A DNA stretch of 64,000 nt from JAIVJZ01 sp036386515 (GCA_036386515.1 DASVVO010000075.1:25317-89316), one strand, 5' to 3'. Positions 42,778-52,630 are shown, counted from the stretch's first letter. Notes: a model not told the origin generated them from the sequence alone. A program made the numbers and translations.

Positions 42778-44211
42778 TTATTTCCCTCCCCCGGCGAGGC
42801 GCGCATCGCGCTGCCCGCCCGCCTGCCCGGTCTTTTCCGCCGCCGGTTTCGCCGGGCGCAGGGATTCGGGCAGGTAATAGATCACGAGACGATTCGCATC
42901 CGTCAGATACTTACGCATCACGCGCTGCACGTCGGCCGCCGTCACTTTGGAGAGGCGTTCGATGTCGGTGTTGGCGCGGTTCGGGTCGCCGAGCAGCACG
43001 GCCGCGTCGCCGAGGGCGAGCGCCTTGCCGTTGTTGGTTTCGCGCTCGCGCAGTTGGTTGGTGATGATCTGATTCTTGGCCTTCTCAAGTTCGGCGGCCG
43101 TGACGAGCGTGTCCTGCATCCGCTTGATCTCGGCCATCATGGCGCGCTCAAGGTCGTCGGGTTTCTTGCCGCTCGCGAGGATGCCGAGGAAACTGAAGAG
43201 ACTCAAATCCTCGCGCAGGTCTGTCCCGGCGTTCGCGCTCTGCGCCACCTGTTGCTCGTAGACGAGCGCGCGGTAGAGGCGCGACGATTCGCCCGAAGAC
43301 AAAATCGACTCGGCGATCCGCAAGGCGTCCGAATCCGGGCTGGCTTTCGGCGGCGCGAGAAACGTGAAGGCCACGGCGGGCAACGGCACGTTTTGGCCGA
43401 ACTCGACGACGCGCATCTCGCCCGTGCGCTCCGGCTCCTTCACATCGACGCGCGGAAGCGGGCGGTTGGGCTTCGGGATGCCCGCGAAATATTTATCCAC
43501 CCAGGCGTCGAGTTGTTTCGGCTCGAAGTCGCCGACGACGACGAGCGTCGCGTTGTCGGGACGATAGAAGGTCGCGTGGAAGGCGCGCACGTCTTCGGTC
43601 GAGGCGGCGTCGAGGTCTTCGATACTGCCGATGCCGGGGCGGCGATAAGGGTGCCTGGAGAAAGATTTCTGTTCGATCAGGTAGAAGAGTTTGCCGTAGG
43701 GCGGCGCGAGCACGCGCTCGCGAAACTCCTCTTTCACCACGTCGCGCTCGCTCTTGTAGTTCGCGTCGTCAACGGTGAGCGTCGAGAGGCGGTCGGCCTC
43801 CGCCCAGAGCAGCGTCTCCAGATAATTGGACGGCACAACTTCAAAATAGACCGTCACGTCGTCGGCCGTGAAGGCATTGTTCATGCCGCCCACGTCTTCC
43901 GTGAGGCGATCCATCATTTCGGATTTCATGTTCTTCGTGCTCTTGAACATGATGTGCTCGAAGAGGTGTGCGAAGCCGCTGCGGCCTTCCGGGTCGTCCT
44001 TCGAGCCAACCTTGTACCAGACCTGTATGGCGACGGTCGGGCTGGATTTATCCACCGCGCTCAACACCCTGAGGCCGTTCGAGAGCGTGCGCTCGCGATA
44101 ATCGAGGCGCGGCATTTTGGTTTGCGCCCGCGTCTCCGGCGGCGCGACGAACGCGAGCGCGACCAGCGCGATAACGGATATTTGCAGAACTCTCCGTGAA
44201 AATCGAAGCAT
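42778..44211 (-). CDS. M16-family zinc metallopeptidase, catalytic subunit
   Basis: 477 residues. A signal peptide (ISVIALVALAFVAPPETRAQ) precedes the active M16 domain with H82-L-F-E85-H86 and the third ligand glutamate near residue 162 (VVKEEFRERV). The C-terminal M16 domain (ALRIAESILSSGESSRLYRALV) is intact. With the next gene's inactive partner it should form a periplasmic peptidase clamshell that degrades small peptides. The ATG at 44211 has GGAG ten bases upstream; a longer in-frame ORF lacks a signal peptide. Confidence 0.93.
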   Translation of the reverse strand: MLRFSRRVLQISVIALVALAFVAPPETRAQTKMPRLDYRERTLSNGLRVLSAVDKSSPTVAIQVWYKVGSKDDPEGRSGFAHLFEHIMFKSTKNMKSEMMDRLTEDVGGMNNAFTADDVTVYFEVVPSNYLETLLWAEADRLSTLTVDDANYKSERDVVKEEFRERVLAPPYGKLFYLIEQKSFSRHPYRRPGIGSIEDLDAASTEDVRAFHATFYRPDNATLVVVGDFEPKQLDAWVDKYFAGIPKPNRPLPRVDVKEPERTGEMRVVEFGQNVPLPAVAFTFLAPPKASPDSDALRIAESILSSGESSRLYRALVYEQQVAQSANAGTDLREDLSLFSFLGILASGKKPDDLERAMMAEIKRMQDTLVTAAELEKAKNQIITNQLRERETNNGKALALGDAAVLLGDPNRANTDIERLSKVTAADVQRVMRKYLTDANRLVIYYLPESLRPAKPAAEKTGQAGGQRDARLAGGGK

Positions 44212-44542
44212 AAGTTGTTGGCTCCAGAATGATGTGTAGGCCGATTGGCGGCAACCGCTGTGTCCGCGCTTTTTGATGCGGGGCGGCGCGCGTACTGTTG
44301 CACCGTCGAGCGCGCCAGCGGTGTCTCTCAAACCTCCGATGGGTCGAATTAGTTTACGAGTCGCCGCGCGATTTAGTTTTGCCAAACGCCGTTCGATCTC
44401 ATGCCCGGCATTACCCGCCCCTCACACGACGCAGCTACGGGCAAGCTGACTATGCGAGTATTGCCGACTCGCAGCAGGCTACTTGACGTTTGCCGGGTGA
44501 CGGCTTGCAATCGAGAATGTTCAAAACCACAGAGCTGAACTT
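44212..44542. other. 330-base intergenic region, no gene seen
   Basis: Between the M16 gene and an AT-richer orphan ORF. It contains no recognisable gene, RNA or strong hairpin. GC falls toward 44.5 kb, marking the edge of the compositionally different patch. Confidence 0.4.
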
Positions 44543-45025
44543 TTATTTGAGAAGCAGGGCGATTCTATTTTCATCATTCGGTTGTTCGGGGTCTGCCAGA
44601 ATTTGTATTGTTGAGCCGGTTTGCACCTGCGACAAATAAATCAGCGGGAGCGTGACGGTTTTTCGCGCCTGATATGGCTGATAGTTCGGAATATGAATTT
44701 CGAGCAGCAATTTGACGCGCGGATCGTCGTTTATCGTTACGCCCGTGTCGCTCAGTTCTAAAATGACGGCCGTTCCCTGTTTTCCGGTGGCAACGAGTTC
44801 TGCTATACGCTTTCGTTTAGTCACCAACCACATCAAAATACCGGAACTAGTGGCGAGTGGGATAACAAGAAATGCTGTCCCCATGAGATAGAAAAACCAC
44901 TTCAAATTATACCCATCATCAGTCAACGCCCTTTCATCCGCCGTCAAGCCGCTATAAAACATAAAGCCGCTAATTAGAAAAAACGGGACATTAAACAGCA
45001 AAAGCCTTCCTACCAGTTTACCCAT
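44543..45025 (-). CDS. Hypothetical two-helix membrane protein, AT-richer
   Basis: 160 residues. Two membrane helices (about 8-28 and 45-68) are followed by a cytoplasmic or periplasmic beta-rich domain (GKQGTAVILELSDTGVTINDDPRVKLLLEI in parts) reminiscent of DUF3592-type proteins. Codon use and GC are clearly lower than in neighbours, suggesting transfer. It has no operon partner. Function unknown. Confidence 0.65.
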   Translation of the reverse strand: MGKLVGRLLLFNVPFFLISGFMFYSGLTADERALTDDGYNLKWFFYLMGTAFLVIPLATSSGILMWLVTKRKRIAELVATGKQGTAVILELSDTGVTINDDPRVKLLLEIHIPNYQPYQARKTVTLPLIYLSQVQTGSTIQILADPEQPNDENRIALLLK

Positions 45026-45108
45026 ATCTGCCTCCGCGTTCCGCCTGATTTAGCAAGAGACCCTGAATTGTGAGGTATTTTCCAAGACAAGAAGGTTTGA
45101 TAGAGAAG

Positions 45109-45299
45109 CCATCTAACGCCAGGCATCAGCGGCGGGCACAAACCACTATGAGGCGCGATGTCTCAACATCTGTGCTTTGTTTTCTGCTGCGGCCTATCGC
45201 CGGAATTGAGCGGTGGCGGGCGGCGGCACACAAGCAACGGGGTAAAAGACTACATGACAAGCACGCTATCCCGCCGTCCGCTCGAATGACTTGTTCGGT
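45109..45299 (-). other. attC-like palindromic element between two AT-richer ORFs
   Basis: Read on the minus strand, the stretch starts with ACCGAAC and ends with GTTAGAT, matching the inverse and core sites of integron recombination sites (GTTRRRY at the core side). The arms AACAAGTCATT..AGCGGACGGCGGG and CCCGCCGCTGATGCCTGGCGTT are partly complementary. It follows the stop of the ORF at 45330-45767, as in a gene cassette. At about 190 bases it is longer than usual attC sites. No other gene is visible in 45026-45329. Confidence 0.4.
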
Positions 45300-45329
45300 G
45301 CGGCCTTTGATGAAACAAGTCGCCTTTTT

Positions 45330-45767
45330 TTATCTTATCCTTCGCCTAGACTTATTCAGTACGATAATATTCCTCGCATATATAAATCCCGGAGGGTTGG
45401 TAATTTCTGCATCAACGCGGACTCTATTCCCTATGCGTATAAGGTGCGGCAGCCATCTTATTTCAAGCGGAGCCATATTATAAACGCAGTCATCATGTGT
45501 AATGCCGATGGACTCTCGGATGCCGTTATTAATCTCAAGCGCGAAGCCTACTATCTGTTCTCCGTCTTCGCCGTACTTTATATGAACTATTCTGCCGATA
45601 TATCGCCGATTAGAGTAATTCGCATAGTCCGCCATTAGGTTATAAATTGCACTCGGACGGTCTCCGTCGGCGGAAAACTTCATTCTTGCTCTGCACTCCT
45701 CCTGTATAGCATTAGCATTAACAACAAGAGCCAAAATCATGGTGAGTGTAACCAGTATCTTTCCCAT
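45330..45767 (-). CDS. Hypothetical exported protein, AT-richer
   Basis: 145 residues. A signal peptide (ILVTLTMILALVVNANA) precedes a small beta-rich domain (YIGRIVHIKYGEDGEQIVGFALEI in parts) with two cysteines at about 25 and 93 that could pair. I do not recognise the family. GC is far below the window average. It lies beside an attC-like element, in keeping with a mobile cassette, but no integrase is in the window. Confidence 0.6.
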   Translation of the reverse strand: MGKILVTLTMILALVVNANAIQEECRARMKFSADGDRPSAIYNLMADYANYSNRRYIGRIVHIKYGEDGEQIVGFALEINNGIRESIGITHDDCVYNMAPLEIRWLPHLIRIGNRVRVDAEITNPPGFIYARNIIVLNKSRRRIR

Positions 45768-45968
45768 AAATTATCTCCCGCTTTACGCTAGATAAGCACC
45801 GAACTATATTTAGTCCGCTGGCGGTAATTATCCACTCGCTCCCGTCAATTACCGCCAGTAGTGTAAACAGGCCAACTCATTTCTTTTACCATTGGCGGCA
45901 TGTCCCCAACGGAGGCGAGCCTTTCTGCCCATCGTCGCGTCGCCAGGCCGGGCGGGTCTGACTCTGCT

Positions 45969-46379
45969 CTAGGCCGCTTGCGTGTTCGCGGCGGGCAGTT
46001 TCAGGAGCGCGAGGCGTTCGACGACGCGGCCGCCGACGAGGTGCGACTCGACGATTTCCAAAACATCGGACTCACGCACCTGCGCGTACCAGACGCCGTC
46101 GGGGTAGACCATCACGGCCGCGCCCACGGCGCAGAAGCCGACCGAAGCGCATTCCGTCAGGACGATGCTGCCCTCCGGGTTCTTGCCCTTCTTGGCCTTG
46201 CCGAAGAGAAGTCCGCGCGCTTTCAACTCGCGCTCGAACGCCTCTTTCACTTCCGCGCTCCCCACGTTCGTGCAGGACTTTCCCGCGCACACCAAAACAT
46301 GATGACGAATCGGCGCGTAGGCCACCGGCGCGAGCGCGCACACTTGATCTTTGTCTTCGATAAAAGAGATTTCTTTCAT
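45969..46379 (-). CDS. Thioredoxin-like [2Fe-2S] ferredoxin
   Basis: 136 residues. HHVLVCAGKSCTNVGS and, 45 residues later, ECASVGFCAVGAAVMVYPDGVWYAQV give the four-cysteine pattern (C-x4-C ... C-x3/4-C) of the thioredoxin-like 2Fe-2S family related to the NuoE C-terminus. It ends in VGGRVVERL. A soluble electron carrier or sensor is expected; partner unknown. The ATG at 46379 is preferred over an upstream GTG because it gives the normal family start. Confidence 0.85.
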   Translation of the reverse strand: MKEISFIEDKDQVCALAPVAYAPIRHHVLVCAGKSCTNVGSAEVKEAFERELKARGLLFGKAKKGKNPEGSIVLTECASVGFCAVGAAVMVYPDGVWYAQVRESDVLEIVESHLVGGRVVERLALLKLPAANTQAA

Positions 46380-46501
46380 AAACGTTCGATTCACAAACCC
46401 CACGGGCGCGACCACCGTCGTGCGCCCGCGCCGGAAACATCGAATGGGCGGGCGTGGCTCATCTTTTAACTCTCCGCGACCCGTCGAATAATGGCTAATT
46501 T

Positions 46502-46529
46502 TTGCCCGTATGGTTAATCTTAGTATAAA
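46502..46529 (+). promoter_or_regulatory. Probable promoter of the FHA-like protease gene
   Basis: TTGCCC, 16 bases, TATAAA on the plus strand, about 115 bases upstream of the ATG at 46644. The boxes closely resemble those of the bc-oxidase promoter. Confidence 0.55.
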
Positions 46530-46643
46530 ATAAGCGGCGTTGGCGACTGCGCGCCAAAATGACCGTAGAAGTTTAAGTGAGGCGGTCGCGTCGCGGTCGC
46601 CTCTTCAATTGAGGGCGACCGGGCAGCGGCAAGTTTTAGACGT

Positions 46644-48299
46644 ATGGCGAGTGGGCTGGTGGTACACATCGAGATCGGCGCGGAGCGGCACACGGAAGTG
46701 CTGATGGACGAGCGCATCCGCATCGGCTCGGACGCCGATTGCGAGCTGCGTTTCCAGCCCGGCAGCATCCCGCGCGCCGACGGCTTCCTGCTCGAACTCC
46801 AACGCACGAACGGCCATTATCGCGTCGGCGACTTCGACCGCTCGCTGCGCCTGACGCACAACGATGCGCCCCTCGCGCCCGCCGCCTCTATCGCCGACGG
46901 CGACCGGGTGCGCATCCCCGATACGGATTTCGTGCTTCAGTTCTTCCCCATCGAATCACCGCCCGCGCTCGTGGCGAACCGCCGCTCGAACGTTCACGTC
47001 GCGCCCTTCATCGAATCGGCGGCCATCGAATCGGCGGCCACCGCGCGGCGCGACGACGCCAAAGTCTTCCTCCGCGAGTTTACGCGCGAACTCGTCCGCG
47101 AGATCAATTTGAGCACGAAGATCATCGCGCTCGTGATCGTCGTCGCGCTCGTCGGCGGCTTCCTCTATTTCGGCTTCGCGGGCTTCAAGGAACTCAAGCA
47201 GAGCCGTCGCCATATCGAGGAGCAGAACGCGCAGATCGCGCGCCTCAATCTGAAGGTCGGCGAGTCGCAGAATCAATTCGAGGAAGTCAACCGCTCCAAC
47301 AAAGACATCATCAACAGTCTCTCGCTCGCGCCCAAAATCCGCAGCGAATACGGCGACGGCGTCTGCATCATCTCCGGGATGTACGTCTTCGTCGAGGCGG
47401 GCACGGGGCGGCCGCTGCGCTACCCGCAGCGTCCGGCGGCGACCGACACGGAGAGCGACGCGGCGGAAGGCTCGGAGGCCGCCGAGAGCGAGATGCTTAC
47501 TCCAGAGGGAACGGGCGCGGTCGCGGAATTTCCCTACGTCGGCACGGGCTTTCACGTCGGCGGCGGCTACGTGGTGACGAACCGCCACGTCGGCGTGGAG
47601 CCGTGGGTGGCCGACGAGCGTTCGCTGGTCTTGAGCAGCACGGTCAGCGGCAAGCCGCGACTGACGAAACTGCTCGCTTACTTCCCCGGCCGCACCCAGG
47701 CGTTCCCGCTCAAGTTCAGACAGGCTTCCACGCGCGACGATTTGGCCGTCCTCTATTTCGAGACGGGCGCGGCGGGCGGCGACATCCCCGCGCTCCCGCT
47801 CGACGATAATTCCGATGCGGGCGGCGTCGGCCGCGCGGTCGTGATGATGGGCTACCCGTCGGGGCCGGATCGCATCCTCGTCTCGCTGCCCGACGACGAG
47901 GCCAACAACATCAAGCAGCGTTACGGCGGGTCGCTCGACATACTCGTCGGCCATCTCGCCGAGCGCAAACTGATCAAGCCGTTCACCACGCAGGGGCACA
48001 TCACCGATTCGCAAACGCGCCGCATCATCTACGACGCGCGCACCGCCGAGGGCGGATCGGGCGCGCCGCTGTTCGGCCAATCGGGGCGCGTGATCGGCAT
48101 CAACTTCGGCATCTTCGAGGGCTTGCAAGACGCGAACTTCGCCGTGCCCGTGCGCTTCGCCATGCCGCTTCTGGTGCGCGCCGGTTGGAAACCCGCCGAG
48201 CCGCCCGCCGAAAACGTCCAGACAACGGCGACGACGGCCGCCGACGCGCCCGCCAAGGACGCGCGCCCGCCGAACGCGCCGCCGAATCAGGCGCGTTAA
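46644..48299 (+). CDS. Membrane serine protease with FHA-like N-terminal domain
   Basis: 551 residues. Residues 1-105 look like an FHA fold (ERIRIGSDADCEL, DGDRVRIPDTDFVLQFF) but lack the usual phosphopeptide-binding Arg-Ser-His set. One membrane helix (about 152-172) is followed by a coiled coil (LKQSRRHIEEQNAQIARL). The outer domain is trypsin-like with catalytic H315 (TNRHVG), D366 (RDDLAVL) and S472 (EGGSGAPLF). No PDZ domain follows, unlike DegP. The topology suggests a cytoplasmic signal input controlling an outer-face protease. A hairpin terminator and a long Pro/Ala tail close the gene. Confidence 0.88.
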   Translation: MASGLVVHIEIGAERHTEVLMDERIRIGSDADCELRFQPGSIPRADGFLLELQRTNGHYRVGDFDRSLRLTHNDAPLAPAASIADGDRVRIPDTDFVLQFFPIESPPALVANRRSNVHVAPFIESAAIESAATARRDDAKVFLREFTRELVREINLSTKIIALVIVVALVGGFLYFGFAGFKELKQSRRHIEEQNAQIARLNLKVGESQNQFEEVNRSNKDIINSLSLAPKIRSEYGDGVCIISGMYVFVEAGTGRPLRYPQRPAATDTESDAAEGSEAAESEMLTPEGTGAVAEFPYVGTGFHVGGGYVVTNRHVGVEPWVADERSLVLSSTVSGKPRLTKLLAYFPGRTQAFPLKFRQASTRDDLAVLYFETGAAGGDIPALPLDDNSDAGGVGRAVVMMGYPSGPDRILVSLPDDEANNIKQRYGGSLDILVGHLAERKLIKPFTTQGHITDSQTRRIIYDARTAEGGSGAPLFGQSGRVIGINFGIFEGLQDANFAVPVRFAMPLLVRAGWKPAEPPAENVQTTATTAADAPAKDARPPNAPPNQAR

Positions 48300-48454
48300 T
48301 TTCCCTCACCTGTCAATCGTCGTTGTCGAGCGGGCGGAAAAGTGTGCGTGCGCGGGCGTCGCGGTGTAGTGACAATCCGCAAAGTGTCATAACTGCGGGG
48401 TCGAGTTCGGGCGTCAATCTTAGACTGGGCGCGCGTGAGTTTTTGACAGACCAA

Positions 48455-48484
48455 CGAAAGGCGCAGTAACCTTTCGCCTTTTGC
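48455..48484 (+). terminator. Terminator after the FHA-like protease gene
   Basis: CGAAAGG-CGCAGTAA-CCTTTCG, a perfect 7-bp stem, followed by CCTTTTG. Its T run overlaps the first possible TTG start of the next gene, favouring a later start there. Confidence 0.65.
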
Positions 48485-48549
48485 TCGACCCGCGCGGGCG
48501 CGCCGTCGCGCGCAGGCGCACATTTTCCGATTGGAGCGCAACGAAACGT

Positions 48550-50274
48550 TTGTCCGCCACTGCCGCAACCGCCGTCACGGCGCGCCTCACGCCCGAACTG
48601 TTCAACGCACACGGCGTGCGGGTTCGCAGCCGCGCGCTCGTCGTCGCCGCGCTCGTCCTGATTGTGTCGGCGGGCTTCGGCTTCCGCGCGAGCGGCCTCG
48701 GCGCGGAGGGCTTGAGCGAAGACGAGTTGAACAAACTCCGCACCGTCTCCGACTATCGCGCGCGCGGTTTGACATCGACCAACGGCGAGCACCCGTTTCT
48801 GATGAAAGCCTTGATGACGGCGAGCGTGGCGTCGGCCGAGCGTTGGAACGCCGGGGGCTTGGCGGCGAGTCGGCCGCGTCTGCGCGTATCCGAGGAGACG
48901 GCCTTGCGCCTGCCCGCCGCGTTGTTCGGCGCGTTCACGTCGCTCCTGCTGTATCTGGTGGTCTCCGAGTTGTTCGGCGCGCCGACGGCCTTGATCGCGG
49001 CGGCGTTGTGGGCGTTCGACCCGGCCGCCATCGGTTTCAATCGCATCGCCAAAGAAGACACTTTCCTCCTCTTCTTTTTCCTGCTGGCGAACGTCCTCTG
49101 GCTGCGCGGGCAGCGCACGGCCGAGTCGGGCGAGGAGAAACCGGAGCGTTACTACTGGGCGACGGCCGCCTGTTTCGGCGCGATGCTCGCCTCGAAATAC
49201 ATGCCCCACCTGATCGGCATCAGCGGAGCCTATTACTACATCTTTCAGGGCATCCCCGCGACGCGCTGGCGCATGGGCAAGCGCAAGTGGCTCATCTTCT
49301 TCGCCGTCATGGGTGCGGCGTTCCTCGTCTGCAACCCGACGATTCTCCTGCCCGGCACGTGGCGCGAGATGCGCATCTTCGCGGGCGAGCACCGCATCGG
49401 TCACGACGCCTACGAGTTCATGGGGCAACTCTATCGCAACCGTATGACGCTCTGGCTCAAAGGCTCGCCGTGGTATTTCTACTACGCGTTCATGGCCTTC
49501 AAACTACCGCCCGCCGTCATCGTCGCCTTCCTCGTCGGCCTGCCGCTCCTGCTCTCGAAGCGACTCGGCGACGGGCGTTTCTTCGTCTTCTTCTGGCTCT
49601 TTTTCTGGTTCTTCCCCTTCCCGCTGCTCGGCGGTAAATTCACACGATATTTCACCACCGCGCTGCCCGTCGTGCTGACGGTGGCGGCCATCGGCATCAA
49701 CGCCGCGGGTCAATGGCTCGGACACGCGTTGCGGCGGCGCGAAGAAGCGGCGGCAGGCGCAACGTCGCCCGCCGGATACGCGCAGGCCGCCGTGGCCTTC
49801 CTCGTCATCATCGCTTCCGTCTACGCTGCGGCGGGCGCGTCGCCGCATTATCGTCTCTACACGAACGCGCTCGGCGGCGGCGACGCCCGCGCCGGAAGCT
49901 ACTTCCCGCACGACGAGTTTTACGACGCGAGCGTGCGCGACGCCGCGCGCCACATCGCCGCCCTCGCACGCCCCGGGGCGCGCGTCGCCAGCGAAGCCCC
50001 CGAACTCTTCACGCATTACGCCGCCCGCGCGGGCAGAACCGACCTCGTCTCAATCTCGCTCTCCGACCGCGCCGCCTTACGCGATTTAGCCTTGAACGAC
50101 ATCGTCATGGTGGCGCGCGGGCGTCGTTATTTCAGCAACGACCCGCTCATCTCTAAACTCGCCGCGACGAGCCGACCGGCCGTCGAACTTTCGCTCGCGG
50201 GCGTCCCGTCAACGCGCATTTATCAACTTGACGACGAAGCTCTGCGGGCGGCCGCGGAAATTACCGCCCGTTGA
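48550..50274 (+). CDS. GT39-type membrane glycosyltransferase
   Basis: About 574 residues from a TTG at 48550 (GGAG 13 bases upstream); a TTG at 48481 is possible but lies in the previous terminator. The first luminal loop after helix 1 has SEDELNKLRTV (the acidic pair of the PMT/ArnT family) and GEHPFLMK. About ten membrane helices follow, then a C-terminal soluble domain. GT39 enzymes transfer a sugar from a polyprenyl-phosphate carrier to proteins or lipids on the outer face. The next three genes follow closely on the same strand. Confidence 0.8.
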   Translation: MSATAATAVTARLTPELFNAHGVRVRSRALVVAALVLIVSAGFGFRASGLGAEGLSEDELNKLRTVSDYRARGLTSTNGEHPFLMKALMTASVASAERWNAGGLAASRPRLRVSEETALRLPAALFGAFTSLLLYLVVSELFGAPTALIAAALWAFDPAAIGFNRIAKEDTFLLFFFLLANVLWLRGQRTAESGEEKPERYYWATAACFGAMLASKYMPHLIGISGAYYYIFQGIPATRWRMGKRKWLIFFAVMGAAFLVCNPTILLPGTWREMRIFAGEHRIGHDAYEFMGQLYRNRMTLWLKGSPWYFYYAFMAFKLPPAVIVAFLVGLPLLLSKRLGDGRFFVFFWLFFWFFPFPLLGGKFTRYFTTALPVVLTVAAIGINAAGQWLGHALRRREEAAAGATSPAGYAQAAVAFLVIIASVYAAAGASPHYRLYTNALGGGDARAGSYFPHDEFYDASVRDAARHIAALARPGARVASEAPELFTHYAARAGRTDLVSISLSDRAALRDLALNDIVMVARGRRYFSNDPLISKLAATSRPAVELSLAGVPSTRIYQLDDEALRAAAEITAR

Positions 50275-50562
50275 GATGAGCATAGATTGCAACGCACGCC
50301 CGGCGGACGGGCATCGGAGGGCGCGCCGGAGAAGTATCTGTAAACATTTGGAGGCGGCGCAGCGTCAATTATAGAGTTGCCGCCCCGGATGGTTTCTCCC
50401 GGCGGGCGGCACGCGGGTTGCGATTCGACCGGGCGCACCTCGCAGGCGGGGCGTTCGACCCGCACAAAAGCTGCCGGGCAATTTCAGTCTGGCTCAGGCA
50501 GTGCAACTAATTTGCTCCAGAAGGAGCGGGTTTGTGAGCAAAGGCAGGTCTCACACGAACGC

Positions 50563-52623
50563 ATGAACTATGTGAACTCGAACCGGAGAGCGCGGCGCAT
50601 CGCCTGTCTCATCGTCGCGCTTCTGCTGCTCCCACTGCCCGGCGCGAACCCGACCGCCGCCGCGCAGGAACCCCCCGTCCCCGCTTCACCCGATGCCGCC
50701 CCGGCGCAACTGCAAACCCCCGGCTTCCGTCTCGAACGCCTGCACGTCGCGGGCGGCGCAGAACTGCTGACCGTCTTCGGCAGTCTCGACGGCCTCGCGC
50801 GCGCGCGTGAATCGGGAGACTCGGACGTTCCGCTCGTCAGCATCCTGCGCGACACGCTCGGCGACGAGACGATTGAAAACGACCGCCTGCGCTACGTCTG
50901 GATGCACACCTACACGCGCCCCACCTTCGGCCAGCGCGCCGCCGCCGCCGTGCCATTCCTCTACACGCGCGTCGCCAACAAAAAGAGCGCGGGCACAGGC
51001 GCGCCGCCGCCCCTGCTCGATCTCGCGGGCACGAAGCGCGAGGTCTGGCACAGGGTCTTTTGGAACGCGCTGCAAACGCTCTTGCTCAACCCTTATAGCC
51101 TGACGCTCAAAGCCACCTCGCACGCCTATCGACGCAACGCCGACGACTATCGCAAGGCGCACGTGATCCGCGCTCTCGCCGTGCTCGCGCTCTATCAGGC
51201 CGAATCGGGCACGGGGTCGGTCTTCGCGCCGCACGAGTTGAAGGAGATACAGGCGCGCCTCATGCTCACGCAGAAAACATTCGGCGGCCTCATCGACGAC
51301 CTCTATCTCGGCCGCGTCTACGACAAGCAGAATTCCCAGTGGCTCGACACGCGCGGCCACAACTGGGAACTCCTGCGCCAGCGCGCCGAAACCGAAGGCT
51401 TCTATTTCGAGCCGCTCGAATTGCCCGGCGGCAACGCCACGCACGCGCTCCTCTGGATCGCCCGTTCCGACGTGGAAGCCGGACGCGCGCGCCCCTACGA
51501 CAAACGCTTCCTCAACCTCTCGAACCCCTACGGCGACAAACGCCTCCGGCACTGGCGCGGATATACCGAGACGCGCTACTTCGACGCCGACAACCGTCGT
51601 GTCACGCCCGACGCTCCCGGCGCGCGCGCCGTCGAACTGATCCCGCTCGCGCTCTACGGGCTTGACCACCCGAAGATTCCGATCCTGCTCGTGGACTTCC
51701 GCGACAACCTGAACCCGAAGCGACGCGAGATGTCGCAGCGCGTCTTGCAGGATGTCGCGCGCACGACGGCGAGCCTCACGCAGCTCGACCTCCCCTTCTT
51801 CCTCGGCCGCGCCGTCTACGATTTCGTCACCGACCGCCGCGGCGTGGATGTCAACCAACCCACGCGCCTGCGCGCCTACTCGCAACTCAAACTGCTGCTC
51901 GCCCTCGACGCCTCGCTCGACCCCGAACTCCGCGCCGAAGTTTCGCGGAAGCTCGAACGCGTCTCGCTGAACCCGCTGGAAAACGACACGCAGACGGAGG
52001 CGCGTCTCGCCCGCGAACAATACGCCGCCCTGCTCGCGCACGCGCGCCGACCCTCCGGCGGACTCGCCGACAAACTCGAACGCGACCGTCGCGCCGAACT
52101 CACGCCGCTCGTCCATTCCCGCACCGAACGGGCGCTGCTGCGCGTGGCGAACGTCGCCACCTTCGGCCTCTACCGTCACCGCGAACAGGCCGCGCCCGCC
52201 GCGCAGTTCGCCGCGCTCGATGCGTCGCGGCGTCTCGCGCACCATCGTCAATTCCTGCGCGAGGTCGCGCGTTCGAGCGCGGCCGTCGAAGTGCAATGGA
52301 ACATCGCGGACGTGCGCCGCGCGCTCGCCTTCGTCAACGAACACGGCGAGCGCGCCGACGGCAAAACGGCGGCCGCCATCGGGCGCATCTTCGCCCACAC
52401 GGAGGACGAGGAGACGCGGCGGCTCTGCCTCTCAAGTCTCTATCGCATCAACAACGAGACGGCCAAGACCACGCTCGTGCGCATCTACCGCGACGAAGCC
52501 GCCGACGCTCGCTGGCGCGCTCTGAGCGCGGAATACCTGCGCAAAGCCGCGCGCGAATCGCAGCGCATCTCTCAGGGCGACGCGCGCATCATCGCCGCGA
52601 TCTCCGCCGCGGGGGGACAATAA
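50563..52623 (+). CDS. Exported hypothetical protein with C-terminal HEAT-like repeats
   Basis: 686 residues. The ATG at 50563 opens a signal peptide (ACLIVALLLLPLPGANPTAAAQ). The body is mainly alpha helical with conserved-looking aromatic stretches (RYVWMHTYTRPTFGQRA, DTRGHNWELLRQRAE), and the last 110 residues form HEAT-like repeats (RRLCLSSLYRINNETAKTTLVRIYRDE). I do not recognise the family and see no catalytic motif. It ends seven bases before the phosphatase-superfamily gene and is probably co-transcribed. Confidence 0.75.
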   Translation: MNYVNSNRRARRIACLIVALLLLPLPGANPTAAAQEPPVPASPDAAPAQLQTPGFRLERLHVAGGAELLTVFGSLDGLARARESGDSDVPLVSILRDTLGDETIENDRLRYVWMHTYTRPTFGQRAAAAVPFLYTRVANKKSAGTGAPPPLLDLAGTKREVWHRVFWNALQTLLLNPYSLTLKATSHAYRRNADDYRKAHVIRALAVLALYQAESGTGSVFAPHELKEIQARLMLTQKTFGGLIDDLYLGRVYDKQNSQWLDTRGHNWELLRQRAETEGFYFEPLELPGGNATHALLWIARSDVEAGRARPYDKRFLNLSNPYGDKRLRHWRGYTETRYFDADNRRVTPDAPGARAVELIPLALYGLDHPKIPILLVDFRDNLNPKRREMSQRVLQDVARTTASLTQLDLPFFLGRAVYDFVTDRRGVDVNQPTRLRAYSQLKLLLALDASLDPELRAEVSRKLERVSLNPLENDTQTEARLAREQYAALLAHARRPSGGLADKLERDRRAELTPLVHSRTERALLRVANVATFGLYRHREQAAPAAQFAALDASRRLAHHRQFLREVARSSAAVEVQWNIADVRRALAFVNEHGERADGKTAAAIGRIFAHTEDEETRRLCLSSLYRINNETAKTTLVRIYRDEAADARWRALSAEYLRKAARESQRISQGDARIIAAISAAGGQ

Positions 52624-52630
52624 GCGCGCG

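Noticed and set aside
45070..45483. Plus-strand 137-codon ORF in the AT-richer patch
   Set aside because: It crosses the attC-like palindrome and overlaps a minus-strand ORF that has a signal peptide; composition is not coding-like.
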